Shown: piece after piece, positions 1-8,772 of the stretch
How positions within the stretch are numbered: the stretch's first letter is position 1
How the letters are laid out: the number at the start of each line of letters is the position of its first letter
From: Streptococcaceae bacterium AF77-01CM03A
GTDB taxonomy: Bacteria > Bacillota > Bacilli > Lactobacillales > Streptococcaceae
Assembly (NCBI GenBank): GCA_027665725.1
Contig: JAQDDS010000001.1
Span: 615,985-679,984 of the forward strand
Reading direction: 5' to 3'
Length of the DNA stretch: 64,000 nt
The notes under the pieces: generated by a model
Databases searched by the model: none
Told to the model about the DNA's origin: nothing
Seen by the model: the letters and a program-made list of their open reading frames with translations, nothing else
Made by a program: the position numbers and the translations under genes

Positions 1-96
1 TTTTTGGCTGTTAGGATTTTTTGGGGTATTGGGTGAATTTTCTAAAGTATACAAGTTTTTTACTAGAATCTCTCCGTTTTAACAATTTGCTTAGTC

Positions 97-849
97 TTAA
101 TCAGCGCTCTCATAAACTAATAAATAGGCATTGTAATTCAAAGTATTTATAACCTTATAACTCGACAAAATAGATTGGGCAAGCCCCATAAATCCACCAT
201 TTAAGACTTGATAGACATAATGGTTTTCGGGATGAATAGTAGCTATATCTAACTCATAATCCGATTCAAGTGATTGTAAATCCAGTCCTTCATCAATCAA
301 TCTAAAAGCAATATAATTGTCACATTTTATAAGTTTATCACTGATTTTCAAATAGAGTTCACCATCATTGGTTAAACTAGCTTCTACATAATATAAACCT
401 TCCTCGATGTTCCCTACTTCACTTATTTTCAAGGGGACGCCCGATATTTTTAGCAGTTCAGTAGCTGTTTTTTCAAATTTAAATGTCAAGGAAACATTTA
501 TGAGTATTTCCATCATGCCTTTATTAGAAAGAAAAACATAATGATTAAAATCATCAGCTGACCATATACCACAAGATCGATAACTAACTTCTTTCGATAA
601 TTTACTATCAAAAACTTGGTAGATTCCATAGCCACCAAGTTCATATTCTTTATTATATAGTTCACTATACTTTTTACTAACAAACGATAGATACTTAATA
701 TAATTAACTGATAAATTGAATGTCTGGATTCCATCAAATATCTGAACGATATCTGCATCTTGGGTTTCATGAGCAATCTGAAAGGCAAAATCCATGTCCT
801 CTGAAGAAATTATATCTGTAAATAATTTAATAACCCTACACACTATCAT
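97..849 (-). CDS. Hypothetical protein, 250 aa, possible immunity-type accessory gene
   Basis: I do not recognise a family. The product has no signal peptide, no membrane segment and no obvious catalytic motif, so a soluble cytoplasmic protein is likely. It is rich in Ile, Asn, Tyr and acidic residues and the DNA is visibly more AT-rich than the neighbouring ribosomal genes, which suggests an accessory, possibly transferred, gene. The first ATG has only a weak GGGG ribosome-binding site a few bases upstream. An in-frame Met at residue 19 has AGAGG almost touching it, so the start is uncertain. It lies downstream of and on the same strand as an Imm33-type gene, which hints at a polymorphic-toxin immunity cluster; that role is inference from context only. 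Confidence 0.6.
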   Translation of the reverse strand: MIVCRVIKLFTDIISSEDMDFAFQIAHETQDADIVQIFDGIQTFNLSVNYIKYLSFVSKKYSELYNKEYELGGYGIYQVFDSKLSKEVSYRSCGIWSADDFNHYVFLSNKGMMEILINVSLTFKFEKTATELLKISGVPLKISEVGNIEEGLYYVEASLTNDGELYLKISDKLIKCDNYIAFRLIDEGLDLQSLESDYELDIATIHPENHYVYQVLNGGFMGLAQSILSSYKVINTLNYNAYLLVYESAD

Positions 850-1096
850 ACCCCAATATTTAATTTTTATATCTCATCGTCAATTTTGCTAGATTATCTG
901 AATCTAAAAACGTAAATCAGTTCTCTGACTATCATAATAACTTGTACATAAATTGTCAAGTTTATTTCGCTCTCAGACTTCTTCTTTATGAAAAAAATTT
1001 TAAGCTATAATTAATCTAGAGTTGTGGAATACTAGTATTGCTTTAGAAAACTCATAATTATATGAAGGATGAGTAAATGAAGTAAACTTTAACATC

Positions 1097-1420
1097 CTAC
1101 TGAGATAATTTCTGACCAGAAATTGTATCTAAAAAATACACTCTCTCATCTTCATAAATCATTGTAAGTTCTGTTCCAATAGGCATATTAAAAATTGATA
1201 ATACTGCAGGTTCTATTTCAACAATTGTATTCCAGTCACATATCGACATATTTTCAGCATGTGATAGATATTCTTCTGTATCTATTTCGGATAAAAAACG
1301 CCATCCGTTATCTAAGTCATTAACACTGCTCTCGCGTAATATCCATTTTATATTCGCCTTATTTTCTAAAATATTATTCGAAACTATTGAAGCACCTAAT
1401 CCCATTCCTTTATTACTCAC
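1097..1420 (-). CDS. DUF2185 / Imm33-family immunity-type protein
   Basis: A 107-residue soluble protein. Its central block reads NGWRFLSEIDTEEYLSH, then a DWNTIVEIEPAV segment and a PIGTELT segment before the C-terminus, which is the pattern of the DUF2185 (Imm33) family as I know it. Members are found beside polymorphic toxins and are thought to neutralise them. The start codon is GTG, with AGAGG eight bases upstream. No toxin gene is visible in the window; a cognate toxin could lie outside it or be lost. Family assignment is fairly secure; the immunity role comes from the family, not from anything seen here. Confidence 0.75.
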   Translation of the reverse strand: MSNKGMGLGASIVSNNILENKANIKWILRESSVNDLDNGWRFLSEIDTEEYLSHAENMSICDWNTIVEIEPAVLSIFNMPIGTELTMIYEDERVYFLDTISGQKLSQ

Positions 1421-1513
1421 ATTTATAACCTCTATTTTTACTAGGTAGTTCTATACTTGAATTGGATAAGGTAAACAACTCAGATCCAAACCCCTATGTA
1501 TTCTATATATAAT

Positions 1514-1542
1514 AAAAAAAACCGAAGCGTAAGCTCCGGTTT
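1514..1542 (-). terminator. Rho-independent terminator of rplJ-rplL
   Basis: On the minus strand a 7-bp stem CCGGAGC/GCTTCGG with a TTAC loop is followed by a run of T. It lies about 20 bases after the rplL stop. Confidence 0.85.
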
Positions 1543-1562
1543 TCATTTTTTTAGAAACTCTA

Positions 1563-1931
1563 TTATTTAAGAGTAACTGAAGCTCCAGCTTCTTCCAATT
1601 TAGCTTTGATTTCTTCAGCTTCTGCAGTTGCAACGCCTTCTTTAACAAGTGCTGGTGCACCGTCAACAAGTTCTTTAGCTTCTTTAAGTCCAAGACCAGT
1701 GATTTCACGTACAACTTTGATAACGCCTACTTTTTTGTCACCAGCAGCTGTCAATTCAACGTCAAATGAGTCTTTAGCAGCACCAGCGTCAGCAGCACCA
1801 GCTGCAGCAACAGCTACAGGAGCAGCTGCAGTTACACCAAATTCTTCTTCGATAGCTTTTACAAGGTCGTTCAATTCAAGGATTGAAGCTTCTTTAATTT
1901 CAGCAATAATGTTTTCAATGTTCAATGCCAT
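1563..1931 (-). CDS. rplL: 50S ribosomal protein L7/L12
   Basis: The 122-residue protein of the ribosomal stalk, which recruits elongation factors EF-Tu and EF-G. It shows the N-terminal dimerisation segment ([16 protein letters not shown]), an Ala/Gly-rich flexible hinge around residues 35-50 and the conserved C-terminal domain with [12 protein letters not shown]. The start was placed at the ATG preceded by GGAGG; an upstream in-frame Met five codons earlier would put that site inside the gene. Encoded 75 bases after rplJ and ended by a strong terminator, it is the last gene of the two-gene stalk operon and is regulated through the L10 leader upstream. Confidence 0.97.
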   Translation of the reverse strand: MALNIENIIAEIKEASILELNDLVKAIEEEFGVTAAAPVAVAAAGAADAGAAKDSFDVELTAAGDKKVGVIKVVREITGLGLKEAKELVDGAPALVKEGVATAEAEEIKAKLEEAGASVTLK

Positions 1932-2006
1932 TGTTATTTCCTCCAAATAAGTTTAAATTTAATTTTGTTATTTTTTTGTAGCTAGGCTACGATGCGTAGC
2001 TTATAA

Positions 2007-2507
2007 TTAAGCTGCGTCTTCTTTGTTGTCTGCAACCGCTTTGACTGCAAGAGCAACGTTGCGAACTGGCGCTTGAAGTACAGAAAGGAGCATAGAAAGA
2101 AGTCCTTCGCGGTTTGGAAGAGTTGCAAGAGCAATAATCTCTTCTTTAGATGCGACAGCGCCTTCGATTGCACCACCTTTGATTTCAAGTGCTTCAGCGT
2201 TTTTAGCAAAGTCGTTCAAGATTTTCGCTGGTGCGATAACATCTTCGTTAGAAAATGCTACTGCAGATGGTCCAACAAAAACAGATGCAAGATCTTCAAG
2301 ACCAGCTTTTTCAGCTGCACGACGTAAGATTGAGTTTTTAATAACTTTATACTCAACTTCGCTTCCACGAAGCTCACGACGAAGAACTGTATCTTGTTCA
2401 ACTGTCAAACCACGAGCGTCTACAACGACGATTGATGCAGCAGCTTTCATTTTCTCAGCTACTACGTCAACTAGTTCCGCTTTTTTAGCAATAATTGCTT
2501 CACTCAT
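2007..2507 (-). CDS. rplJ: 50S ribosomal protein L10
   Basis: The 166-residue base of the ribosomal stalk, which binds 23S rRNA and carries the L7/L12 dimers on its C-terminal helix. The sequence has the typical [13 protein letters not shown] start, the [17 protein letters not shown]-binding region and the GPSAVAF motif. The ATG was chosen because it is preceded by GGAGGTG; the longer reading frame begins inside the leader RNA and has no ribosome-binding site. It forms an operon with rplL. When in excess over 23S rRNA, L10 (with L7/L12) binds its own leader and represses the operon; that is known for the family. Confidence 0.97.
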   Translation of the reverse strand: MSEAIIAKKAELVDVVAEKMKAAASIVVVDARGLTVEQDTVLRRELRGSEVEYKVIKNSILRRAAEKAGLEDLASVFVGPSAVAFSNEDVIAPAKILNDFAKNAEALEIKGGAIEGAVASKEEIIALATLPNREGLLSMLLSVLQAPVRNVALAVKAVADNKEDAA

Positions 2508-2554
2508 TAGTGTGTTCACCTCCGTAATTATTTTGCTTGGGGAATTTTTCCAAA

Positions 2555-2675
2555 AGAAAAACGCGCCCAAACCTAGACACGAAAGTACAATACGCTTCTT
2601 TTTACATGATACGTTTTGTCCTCGGTAGGATATTTATGAGTCTAGCTCCCCTACTGTCTTAGGCAGTTTTTTCAA
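2555..2675 (-). ncRNA. Ribosomal protein L10 leader (autoregulatory 5' UTR)
   Basis: On the minus strand the transcript contains GCCTAAGACAGTAGGGGAGC followed by TCCTACCGAGGAC. These pair (CCTAAGACAGTAGG with the TCCTACCGAGG region) and match the conserved core of the L10 leader of Firmicutes as I remember it. It sits between the promoter and rplJ, as expected for the RNA element bound by L10-L12. The boundaries are approximate. Confidence 0.8.
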
Positions 2676-2685
2676 ACCGTTTATT

Positions 2686-2714
2686 AGTTTAACATACTTG
2701 AGAATATAAAGCAA
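2686..2714 (-). promoter_or_regulatory. Likely promoter of rplJ-rplL
   Basis: A TTGCTT -35 and a TAAACT -10 are separated by 17 bases on the minus strand, placing the transcript start just ahead of the L10 leader. The -10 matches the consensus at only four of six positions. Confidence 0.45.
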
Positions 2715-2791
2715 GAGTTTTCTACTGTTTTTTAAAAAAAATTTCTTTTTTGTTTTAGATTGAAATGTACATGTGACTAGAGTTTTTATAC

Positions 2792-2819
2792 TTGACATGT
2801 CTTTTTTTTATTGTACTAT
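2792..2819 (+). promoter_or_regulatory. Promoter of niaX-niaR
   Basis: A perfect TTGACA -35 is followed after 16 bases by TACTAT. The transcript would start near 2826 and the niaX ATG is at 2851. Confidence 0.75.
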
Positions 2820-2824
2820 ACAAC

Positions 2825-2834
2825 TGTATATACA
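2825..2834 (+). promoter_or_regulatory. Candidate NiaR operator (TGTATATACA palindrome)
   Basis: A perfect 10-base palindrome lies at the expected transcription start of niaX. Two further palindromes are nearby: ATGTACAT at 2765-2772 and GACATGTC at 2794-2801, the latter overlapping the -35. NiaR is encoded in the same operon and is known to repress niacin uptake genes when niacin is present. Which palindrome it binds is inference. Confidence 0.4.
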
Positions 2835-2850
2835 CATAAAAGGAGTTATT

Positions 2851-3378
2851 ATGAATACACAAAAGAAAACCCAATTCATGACTTTAACCGCATTGCTAAC
2901 CGCTATTGCTATTTTGATTCCCTTGGTGATGCCCTTCAAGATTGTTATTCCGCCCGCTTCTTACACCCTAGGAAGCCACGTTGCAATCTTTATCGCTATG
3001 TTCCTTTCTCCTTGGATGGCAATCTTTGTCATTATAGCTTCTAGCCTAGGATTCCTCATGGCTGGTTATCCAATTGTCATTGTACTTCGAGCTTTCTCCC
3101 ATATCTTTTTCGGCACTTTGGGAGCCTTCTATCTTCAAAAACATCCTCAAACCTTAGATAATCCTAAATCCTCTTTGATTTTTAACTTTATCCTAGGTTT
3201 GGTTCATGCCATCGCCGAAGTTTTTGCATGTATTATCTTTTATGCAGGGACTGGAACCAATGTAGAAAATATGTTTTATGTCTTATTTGTCCTGGTTGGT
3301 ATTGGTACAATTATTCATAGTATGGTAGACTATTACTTAGCATTAGCTGTTTATAAAGCATTGAAAAAACGCCGTTAA
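2851..3378 (+). CDS. niaX: Niacin ECF transporter, substrate-binding (S) component NiaX
   Basis: A 175-residue integral membrane protein with about six hydrophobic segments. It is the substrate-specific component that binds niacin and works with the shared energy-coupling module EcfA1A2T, which is not in this window. The sequence agrees with pneumococcal NiaX as I remember it, and the next gene is the niacin-responsive repressor NiaR, which supports the assignment. The start was moved to the ATG with AGGAG upstream; the longer frame begins before the promoter -35 and cannot be translated from this transcript. Confidence 0.88.
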   Translation: MNTQKKTQFMTLTALLTAIAILIPLVMPFKIVIPPASYTLGSHVAIFIAMFLSPWMAIFVIIASSLGFLMAGYPIVIVLRAFSHIFFGTLGAFYLQKHPQTLDNPKSSLIFNFILGLVHAIAEVFACIIFYAGTGTNVENMFYVLFVLVGIGTIIHSMVDYYLALAVYKALKKRR

Positions 3379-3396
3379 GCGTTAAGAAAGAAGAAT

Positions 3397-3912
3397 ATGA
3401 CAAAAAATCGAAAAGAAGCACTTCTACAACTCTTAAAAGAAGCTCAAAAACCTCAAAACGGAAAAAGCTTAGCAGAACATTTTCATGTCACTCGCCAGAT
3501 TATCGTTCAGGACATTGCAGTTCTTCGTGCAGATGGTGCTCCTATCTTATCAACCAATCGTGGCTATATTTATAAAGAAAGCAAAACTAATCCGTATGTT
3601 CACAAGCTGTTTAAAGTAAAGCACGAGATGGAAGAAATCGGTCAAGAACTTCTAGCTATCGTCGATAATGGGGGACGTGTTCAGAATACCTTGATTGATC
3701 ATCCTGTCTACGGGGAAATTGAAACCTTGCTCAAACTCTCTTGTCGCCGTGACGTTCAACATTTTTTAGAGCAAGTCGAACGGTCTGACTTTAGACCACT
3801 TTCTGAATTAACAGATGGCGTCCATTATCACCTAGTCGAAGCTGAAAACGAACAAGACCTCCTCTATATCGAGAAGGCTTTGGACAAGTTAGGTTATTTG
3901 GTAAAAGACTAA
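3397..3912 (+). CDS. niaR: Niacin-responsive transcriptional repressor NiaR
   Basis: A 171-residue regulator with an N-terminal winged helix-turn-helix (about residues 5-60, containing LAEHFHVTRQIIVQDIAVLR) and a C-terminal 3H domain, named for its three conserved histidines, which binds nicotinic acid and a metal ion. Candidate histidines are seen in LIDHPVYGE, VQHFLEQ and VHYHLVE. It lies 18 bases after niaX on the same strand, so the two form an autoregulated unit controlling NAD precursor uptake. Its stop overlaps the end of the convergent mutX gene by four bases. Confidence 0.92.
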   Translation: MTKNRKEALLQLLKEAQKPQNGKSLAEHFHVTRQIIVQDIAVLRADGAPILSTNRGYIYKESKTNPYVHKLFKVKHEMEEIGQELLAIVDNGGRVQNTLIDHPVYGEIETLLKLSCRRDVQHFLEQVERSDFRPLSELTDGVHYHLVEAENEQDLLYIEKALDKLGYLVKD

Positions 3913-4376
3913 AATATTTCTTTTTCCCATCCGTCTTCGGTAGGATGACGGTAGAAAAATTCTGACTTATCTGGAGCTTCCATCATCTCCATCAAAGGTA
4001 ACATATCATAGGCCAGATCCAAATTTGGAATCTGGTCTTTTTGTATCCAAGAAACTTCTCCTTCTTCAGATGATTGTAGAGTACCAGTAAACTCAGTCGC
4101 CTTGTAACAAAAAACAATATAACGCTCACCTGTATCTAAGGGCCAATTTTTAATGCCGACAAGTTGAGGATTTTGAATCGTCAGACCTGTTTCCTCGTAT
4201 ATTTCGCGAATAACTGACTCTGCAAAAGCCTCTCCGTCTTCGACATGTCCTCCTGGAAAGGCATAGCCAGACCAATGGTTGCTTTCGGGTGATCGATACT
4301 GCATAACCACGCGCTGCTTTTCTAAATCTTCAATCATACAAATATTGGTAAGAATGGTTAATTGTGCTCGAGACAT
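3909..4376 (-). CDS. mutX: MutX-type Nudix hydrolase (8-oxo-dGTPase)
   Basis: A 155-residue Nudix enzyme with a complete Nudix box (GHVEDGEAFAES then VIREIYEETGL), which holds the catalytic glutamates and binds Mg. It closely resembles pneumococcal MutX as I remember it, an enzyme that removes oxidised dGTP and prevents A:T to C:G mutations. The ATG at 4376 was preferred over an in-frame GTG nine bases upstream. It is the last gene of a minus-strand run that includes uvrB, so the cluster has a nucleotide-quality and DNA-repair flavour. Confidence 0.88.
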   Translation of the reverse strand: MSRAQLTILTNICMIEDLEKQRVVMQYRSPESNHWSGYAFPGGHVEDGEAFAESVIREIYEETGLTIQNPQLVGIKNWPLDTGERYIVFCYKATEFTGTLQSSEEGEVSWIQKDQIPNLDLAYDMLPLMEMMEAPDKSEFFYRHPTEDGWEKEIF

Positions 4377-4395
4377 AGGACTCACTTTCTAATCT

Positions 4396-4830
4396 TTAAT
4401 TTTCTATCTTATACTTAACTTTAGATTTCATAATCAAAGGATTAACTAAGTCATGATATTCATGAATTTCATGGAGTAAGGAACCTCTGATGATTCTGAT
4501 TTCATTATTTTCTTTATTAACGTAGTAATCTAAATTGATTGGCATAGATGAATTTGGAACCATGGATAAAATGAAAAAGATTATAAACCAGATTAGGAGT
4601 GCGAAGAATCCACTGAGAGCCTGAAATATTAGATGATACCACTGAAAGATTCTAGATTTATAGAAGATAGTCCACGGATGGATAAATAGGGTTAAGCAGA
4701 GACCAAAAAACCAGACATTCCACAAAACTGGGGCAAAAGCTAAACCAAATAATCCTAGGACAAAATGAATTAGGGCAAATACCAAGAACAGTAAGTAAAG
4801 AATCCTAAATATAGTTAGATGTTTTCTCAT
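4396..4830 (-). CDS. Hypothetical membrane protein, 144 aa
   Basis: I do not recognise a family. Three to four hydrophobic segments cover roughly residues 7-30, 36-53, 68-90, leaving a charged C-terminal tail of about 50 residues with an HEIHEYHD motif that could face the cytoplasm. It starts two bases after the stop of the preceding membrane gene and 19 bases before mutX, so all three are probably co-transcribed. Confidence 0.75.
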   Translation of the reverse strand: MRKHLTIFRILYLLFLVFALIHFVLGLFGLAFAPVLWNVWFFGLCLTLFIHPWTIFYKSRIFQWYHLIFQALSGFFALLIWFIIFFILSMVPNSSMPINLDYYVNKENNEIRIIRGSLLHEIHEYHDLVNPLIMKSKVKYKIEN

Positions 4831-4832
4831 AA

Positions 4833-5354
4833 TTAACTCCTTTTCTTTTCAATATACTTGCAAATTAAAATGATCAAAGCAGCCACTAGGAAGAAGGTTA
4901 TATAAGTAAGGATTGGAAACCAGATGTAGCGGTGATCTAAGGTTAGCAAGGGAGGAATAGACTTTCTATTTCTACCCATTATTCCGAAAAATGAGTGAAA
5001 CAGCAAACCTACTCCATTTAGGTACAAGAATGGATTTGCAAAATCTTGAACTCTAGTCATTCCATCGAAATTATCTCTAAAAATACCCTGATAAAGTATA
5101 TTCACTAAGAATATTAGATTCATAATAAGCGGAAAGACATAATTGAGGTCTTGATATGGTTTGGGAACAAAAGTTGTCCCAAGCAACAAATAAAATAACC
5201 CGATAGCTGAGAACCAAAATACACTACAATCTAATAGAAAAGCTATTTTTGAATGCTGTAGCAACCACAATTTTACTTTATCCAGCCAGCTTATTTTTTG
5301 ATTTGGCTTATGGTATTTTTTTGATGTTTTCTCTTTTTTACTATCTTGTTTCAT
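4833..5354 (-). CDS. Hypothetical membrane protein, 173 aa
   Basis: No family recognised. The N-terminus is highly basic (about 30 residues, Lys-rich), followed by four hydrophobic segments at roughly 37-58, 72-90, 108-125 and 142-165, ending in KYIEKKRS. Its ATG overlaps the stop of the oxidoreductase gene by one base (TAATG), which indicates translational coupling. A similar size and architecture to the next gene suggests the pair work together, but there is no direct evidence of function. Confidence 0.75.
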   Translation of the reverse strand: MKQDSKKEKTSKKYHKPNQKISWLDKVKLWLLQHSKIAFLLDCSVFWFSAIGLFYLLLGTTFVPKPYQDLNYVFPLIMNLIFLVNILYQGIFRDNFDGMTRVQDFANPFLYLNGVGLLFHSFFGIMGRNRKSIPPLLTLDHRYIWFPILTYITFFLVAALIILICKYIEKKRS

Positions 5355-5977
5355 TATAGTTTTTTAATCTCTTTCGCTACATTTTGGAGATATTTTTGTC
5401 TAGTTAAATTGGTATTTACTTCACGTCCGACTTCTCCCAATATGCAGACACGTTTGGTTTTAATCCCACAGTGGTTCAAGACAGCATTTTTCAAAACAGA
5501 GATGCCATAACTATCTGGAATATTGAGAGGGCCTGAAAAAATCTTGTACCACCAAGTAGGCGCCATGGAGGTTGCGTAAATACTGGCTGTTTTCCCTTTT
5601 AATAACTTTTTAAACTGCCTGCCTCTGAGGTAATTCCAGATAAAACTCCCCTGATCATTAGCAGAGTAGGCAATTCCAGGTGTAAAGACTCGATCAATCC
5701 AGCCTTTCATGAGACTAGGCATACTACTCCACCAGATGGGATAAATAAAGATGAAATGTTCTGCCCATTGAATCAATTCCTGAGAACGAAGGATAAACGA
5801 ATCTTCCTCCATCCTTTGTCGATAACCGTAACGTAAAACAGGATCAAAGTCCTCTTCATTAAGGTTGATGACTTCAAGTTCATGGCGACCTGAGTCAATA
5901 TTTTCTACAATGGTTTGAAAAATAGCCTGACAGTAACTTTCCTTATCCGGATGCCCATTAATGACTAGAATTTTCAT
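5354..5977 (-). CDS. NAD(P)H-dependent quinone oxidoreductase, flavodoxin fold (KefG/MdaB type)
   Basis: A 207-residue FMN-binding protein of the NQO1/KefG flavodoxin-like family. Visible signatures are the N-terminal ILVINGHPDKES phosphate-binding strand-loop and the YPIWWSSMPSLMKGWIDR block with FTPGIAY, which is typical of this family. Such enzymes reduce quinones and related electrophiles with two electrons from NAD(P)H, limiting radical formation. It lies 12 bases after uvrB and overlaps the next membrane gene by one base. The exact substrate cannot be told from sequence. Confidence 0.82.
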   Translation of the reverse strand: MKILVINGHPDKESYCQAIFQTIVENIDSGRHELEVINLNEEDFDPVLRYGYRQRMEEDSFILRSQELIQWAEHFIFIYPIWWSSMPSLMKGWIDRVFTPGIAYSANDQGSFIWNYLRGRQFKKLLKGKTASIYATSMAPTWWYKIFSGPLNIPDSYGISVLKNAVLNHCGIKTKRVCILGEVGREVNTNLTRQKYLQNVAKEIKKL

Positions 5978-5989
5978 TCTTCCCTCCTA

Positions 5990-7978
5990 CTAATCCAAAG
6001 CCTTGACTTCCAGCATCACATCACGGATTTGAGCTGCTAGTTCAAAGTCAAGCACTTCGACGGCTTCTTGCATTTGTTTCTCAAGTTTTTTAACCAATTC
6101 TTTGCGTTCTTGTTTATTAAGGCTATTGATGTCGACTTCTTTGTCTTCTTCCTTAGCAACAGCTTTTGTAACAGAAATCAAGTCACGGATTTCCTTCTTA
6201 ATGGTTTGTGGGACAATGCCGTGTTCTTCATTATAAGCCATCTGGATTTTACGGCGGCGAGCTGTTTCATCAATGGCTTTTTGCATAGACTGAGTTATAG
6301 TGTCCGCATACATAATCACATGACCTTCACTATTACGGGCAGCACGACCGATGGTTTGGATCAGACCACGTTCATTACGGAGGAAGCCTTCCTTGTCAGC
6401 ATCGAGAATGGCAACTAGACTGACTTCAGGCACGTCAATCCCTTCACGAAGGAGGTTAATCCCAACTAAGACATCAAAAACTCCTAAACGCAGGTCACGG
6501 ATAATCTCTGTTCGCTCTAAAGTCTTGATATCCGAGTGCATATACTTGACCTTGATGCCCATTTCCTTGAAGTAATCCGTCAAATCTTCTGCCATTTTCT
6601 TGGTCAAGGTTGTAATAAAGGTACGCTCGTTCTTTTCAACACGGGCATTGATTTCACCTAAGAGGTCATCAATCTGTCCCATAGTTGGACGCACTTCCAC
6701 TTCTGGATCCAAAAGACCTGTTGGACGGATGATTTGCTCAATCACGGTGTCCGTTTGTTCCATCTCATAATCTCCAGGTGTCGCTGATACATAGACAATC
6801 TGGTGGACATGACTTTCAAACTCTTCCCGACGAAGGGGACGGTTGTCTAGGGCAGAAGGTAAACGGAAACCATAATTAACCAACATTTCCTTACGAGAAC
6901 GGTCTCCATTATACATGCCCTTAATCTGTCCCATGGTCATGTGGCTCTCATCTATCATAATCAAAAAATCATCTGGGAAGAAATCAAGAAGTGTATAAGG
7001 AGGTTCTCCCTCACTTCGTCCATCCATGTGACGCGAGTAGTTTTCGACACCATTGGTATAACCCATCTCACGTAGCATCTCAATATCATACTCCGTACGC
7101 TGTTTCAAACGCTGAGCTTCAAGGAGCTTACCTTCCTTTTCAAAGATAGCTAACTGCTCCTCCAACTCGGCCTGGATTTTAGCAATGGCTACTTCCATGT
7201 GGTCATCATTGGTCACAAAGTGAGTAGCTGGGAAAATCGCCAAATGATCCACTTCGCCCAGAACTTGACCAGTCAAAGCTTCGACTTCACGAATACGATC
7301 AATCTCATCCCCGAAAAACTCAATGCGAAAGGCATGCTCATCACGAGAGGCTGGGAAAATCTCCACCACATCTCCCCGAACACGGAATCTTCCCCGCTGG
7401 AAATCAATGTCATTACGCTCGAACTGAATGTCAACTAAATCATTGAGTAGTTTATCACGAGAAATCTCAAGACCTGGACGCAAACTTACTACGCTATCTG
7501 CATATTCCTTCGGAGAACCTAAACCATAGATACAAGAAACAGATGCTACAACGATAACATCATTACGTTCTAATAGGGCTGAGGTTGCCGAGTGACGAAG
7601 CTTATCAATCTCGTCATTGACCGAGCTATCTTTTTCGATATAGGTATCGCTCGACGGCACATAAGCTTCTGGCTGGTAGTAATCATAGTAAGAAACGAAA
7701 TACTCAACCGCATTTTCAGGGAAAAATTCTTTGAACTCCCCATAGAGCTGGCCTGCCAGTGTCTTATTATGGGCAATGACCAGGGTTGGTTTATTAACAT
7801 GTGCAATCACTTGACTCATGGTATAAGTTTTCCCTGTACCAGTCGCCCCCATCAGGATTTGGGCCTTTTCTCCACCCTCGATATTATCCACCAACTGCTC
7901 AATGGCCTGTGGTTGATCCCCTGACGGTTGGTATTTGGAGACGAGTTTAAATTTGTTATTTACTTTTCTATCTATCAT
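5990..7978 (-). CDS. uvrB: Excinuclease ABC subunit B
   Basis: A 662-residue, full-length UvrB, the damage-verifying helicase of nucleotide excision repair. It takes DNA from UvrA2 and presents it to UvrC for dual incision. Visible features are Walker [11 protein letters not shown] near residue 43, the beta-hairpin region with [10 protein letters not shown], the DESH helicase box, the C-terminal helicase motifs including [13 protein letters not shown] and QTIGRAARN, and a terminal UVR coiled-coil around residues 625-660. The start has AAAGGAAC upstream and overlaps the preceding gene by 11 bases. Confidence 0.98.
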   Translation of the reverse strand: MIDRKVNNKFKLVSKYQPSGDQPQAIEQLVDNIEGGEKAQILMGATGTGKTYTMSQVIAHVNKPTLVIAHNKTLAGQLYGEFKEFFPENAVEYFVSYYDYYQPEAYVPSSDTYIEKDSSVNDEIDKLRHSATSALLERNDVIVVASVSCIYGLGSPKEYADSVVSLRPGLEISRDKLLNDLVDIQFERNDIDFQRGRFRVRGDVVEIFPASRDEHAFRIEFFGDEIDRIREVEALTGQVLGEVDHLAIFPATHFVTNDDHMEVAIAKIQAELEEQLAIFEKEGKLLEAQRLKQRTEYDIEMLREMGYTNGVENYSRHMDGRSEGEPPYTLLDFFPDDFLIMIDESHMTMGQIKGMYNGDRSRKEMLVNYGFRLPSALDNRPLRREEFESHVHQIVYVSATPGDYEMEQTDTVIEQIIRPTGLLDPEVEVRPTMGQIDDLLGEINARVEKNERTFITTLTKKMAEDLTDYFKEMGIKVKYMHSDIKTLERTEIIRDLRLGVFDVLVGINLLREGIDVPEVSLVAILDADKEGFLRNERGLIQTIGRAARNSEGHVIMYADTITQSMQKAIDETARRRKIQMAYNEEHGIVPQTIKKEIRDLISVTKAVAKEEDKEVDINSLNKQERKELVKKLEKQMQEAVEVLDFELAAQIRDVMLEVKALD

Positions 7979-8594
7979 GACCGTTCCTTTCGTTTATATA
8001 GTCATTCATTTCTTGGTCTGAGAAAACCTCTCCTCTATCCACGCGAATTCGTATGATTTGGTTCTTTGCAACATATTTTCTTTTCTTTGGCAACTGAAAA
8101 CCAAGTTTTTTATCGAATTTGATGGCCGTCTCACTATCTTTGAATAGTATCATCAGAACCCGGTATCTTTTTTTATCATCCAATTCGGATTGGTAGTCAA
8201 AAAAGTATTCAATCCGCTTCAAAAAATAAAGAAAGGATGATGAACGCTTGATATCGGCTGTGTGACTTGACCAATCTTTCATGACAAGGTCGATATCAGA
8301 TAAGGGGATTTCAAAGGTTTTTCGGCCAAAAAGTTTCCCATAATAGGTGAAGGTCTGCTCATCTACTTCTATCAATTTCTTTGTTTTTCTAAGATTCATG
8401 ATTCCATCTACCGCATAAATACCAGCGTATAAAGGAAACAAAAGAAAGAAAAGGAGAAAAAGCTTACCAAAATAATCCTCATACAAAGAATCATTTAAAA
8501 GGGAAGAAATAATCAAGCACAATGGAACGAGAGAAAAAAACAGACCCCATCCAATTTGAACCTTAAGCAGGCCTCTGTCAAACTTAACAATCAT
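7968..8594 (-). CDS. Hypothetical membrane protein with PH-like C-terminal half, 208 aa
   Basis: Two hydrophobic segments (about residues 14-33 and 42-65) are followed by a soluble domain of alternating strands ([20 protein letters not shown] and later segments), the layout seen in bacterial PH-domain membrane proteins. That likeness is my inference; no specific family is recognised. It overlaps uvrB by 11 bases and is the first gene of the uvrB-mutX run, so the operon promoter should lie just upstream, where TGGTAAAAT (8624-8632, minus strand) could serve as an extended -10. Confidence 0.75.
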   Translation of the reverse strand: MIVKFDRGLLKVQIGWGLFFSLVPLCLIISSLLNDSLYEDYFGKLFLLFFLLFPLYAGIYAVDGIMNLRKTKKLIEVDEQTFTYYGKLFGRKTFEIPLSDIDLVMKDWSSHTADIKRSSSFLYFLKRIEYFFDYQSELDDKKRYRVLMILFKDSETAIKFDKKLGFQLPKKRKYVAKNQIIRIRVDRGEVFSDQEMNDYINERNGHDR

Positions 8595-8715
8595 CTTTTT
8601 CTCCTTTTCTAAGTACTCCTTCTATTTTACCATAAAAAGAAGATACTTTCTGATTCTCTTTCTTCTACCGCTCTTCTATTCATGTTATATTTTCTAACAT
8701 TAAAATATAAAATAT

Positions 8716-8744
8716 TTGCCGGATTCAATTTTTTCTGCTATAAT
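8716..8744 (+). promoter_or_regulatory. Promoter of the glnP-type gene and glnQ
   Basis: TTGCCG and TATAAT are separated by 17 bases, with TGC directly before the -10 (extended -10). The ATG follows 28 bases later with AAGGAG in between. Confidence 0.75.
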
Positions 8745-8772
8745 TTGAAAATACCCTGAAAGGAGACATCAC

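Noticed and set aside
1606..2628. Plus-strand frames opposite rplL and rplJ
   Set aside because: They mirror highly conserved ribosomal genes with strong codon bias, which often leaves the antisense frame open. There is no start signal.
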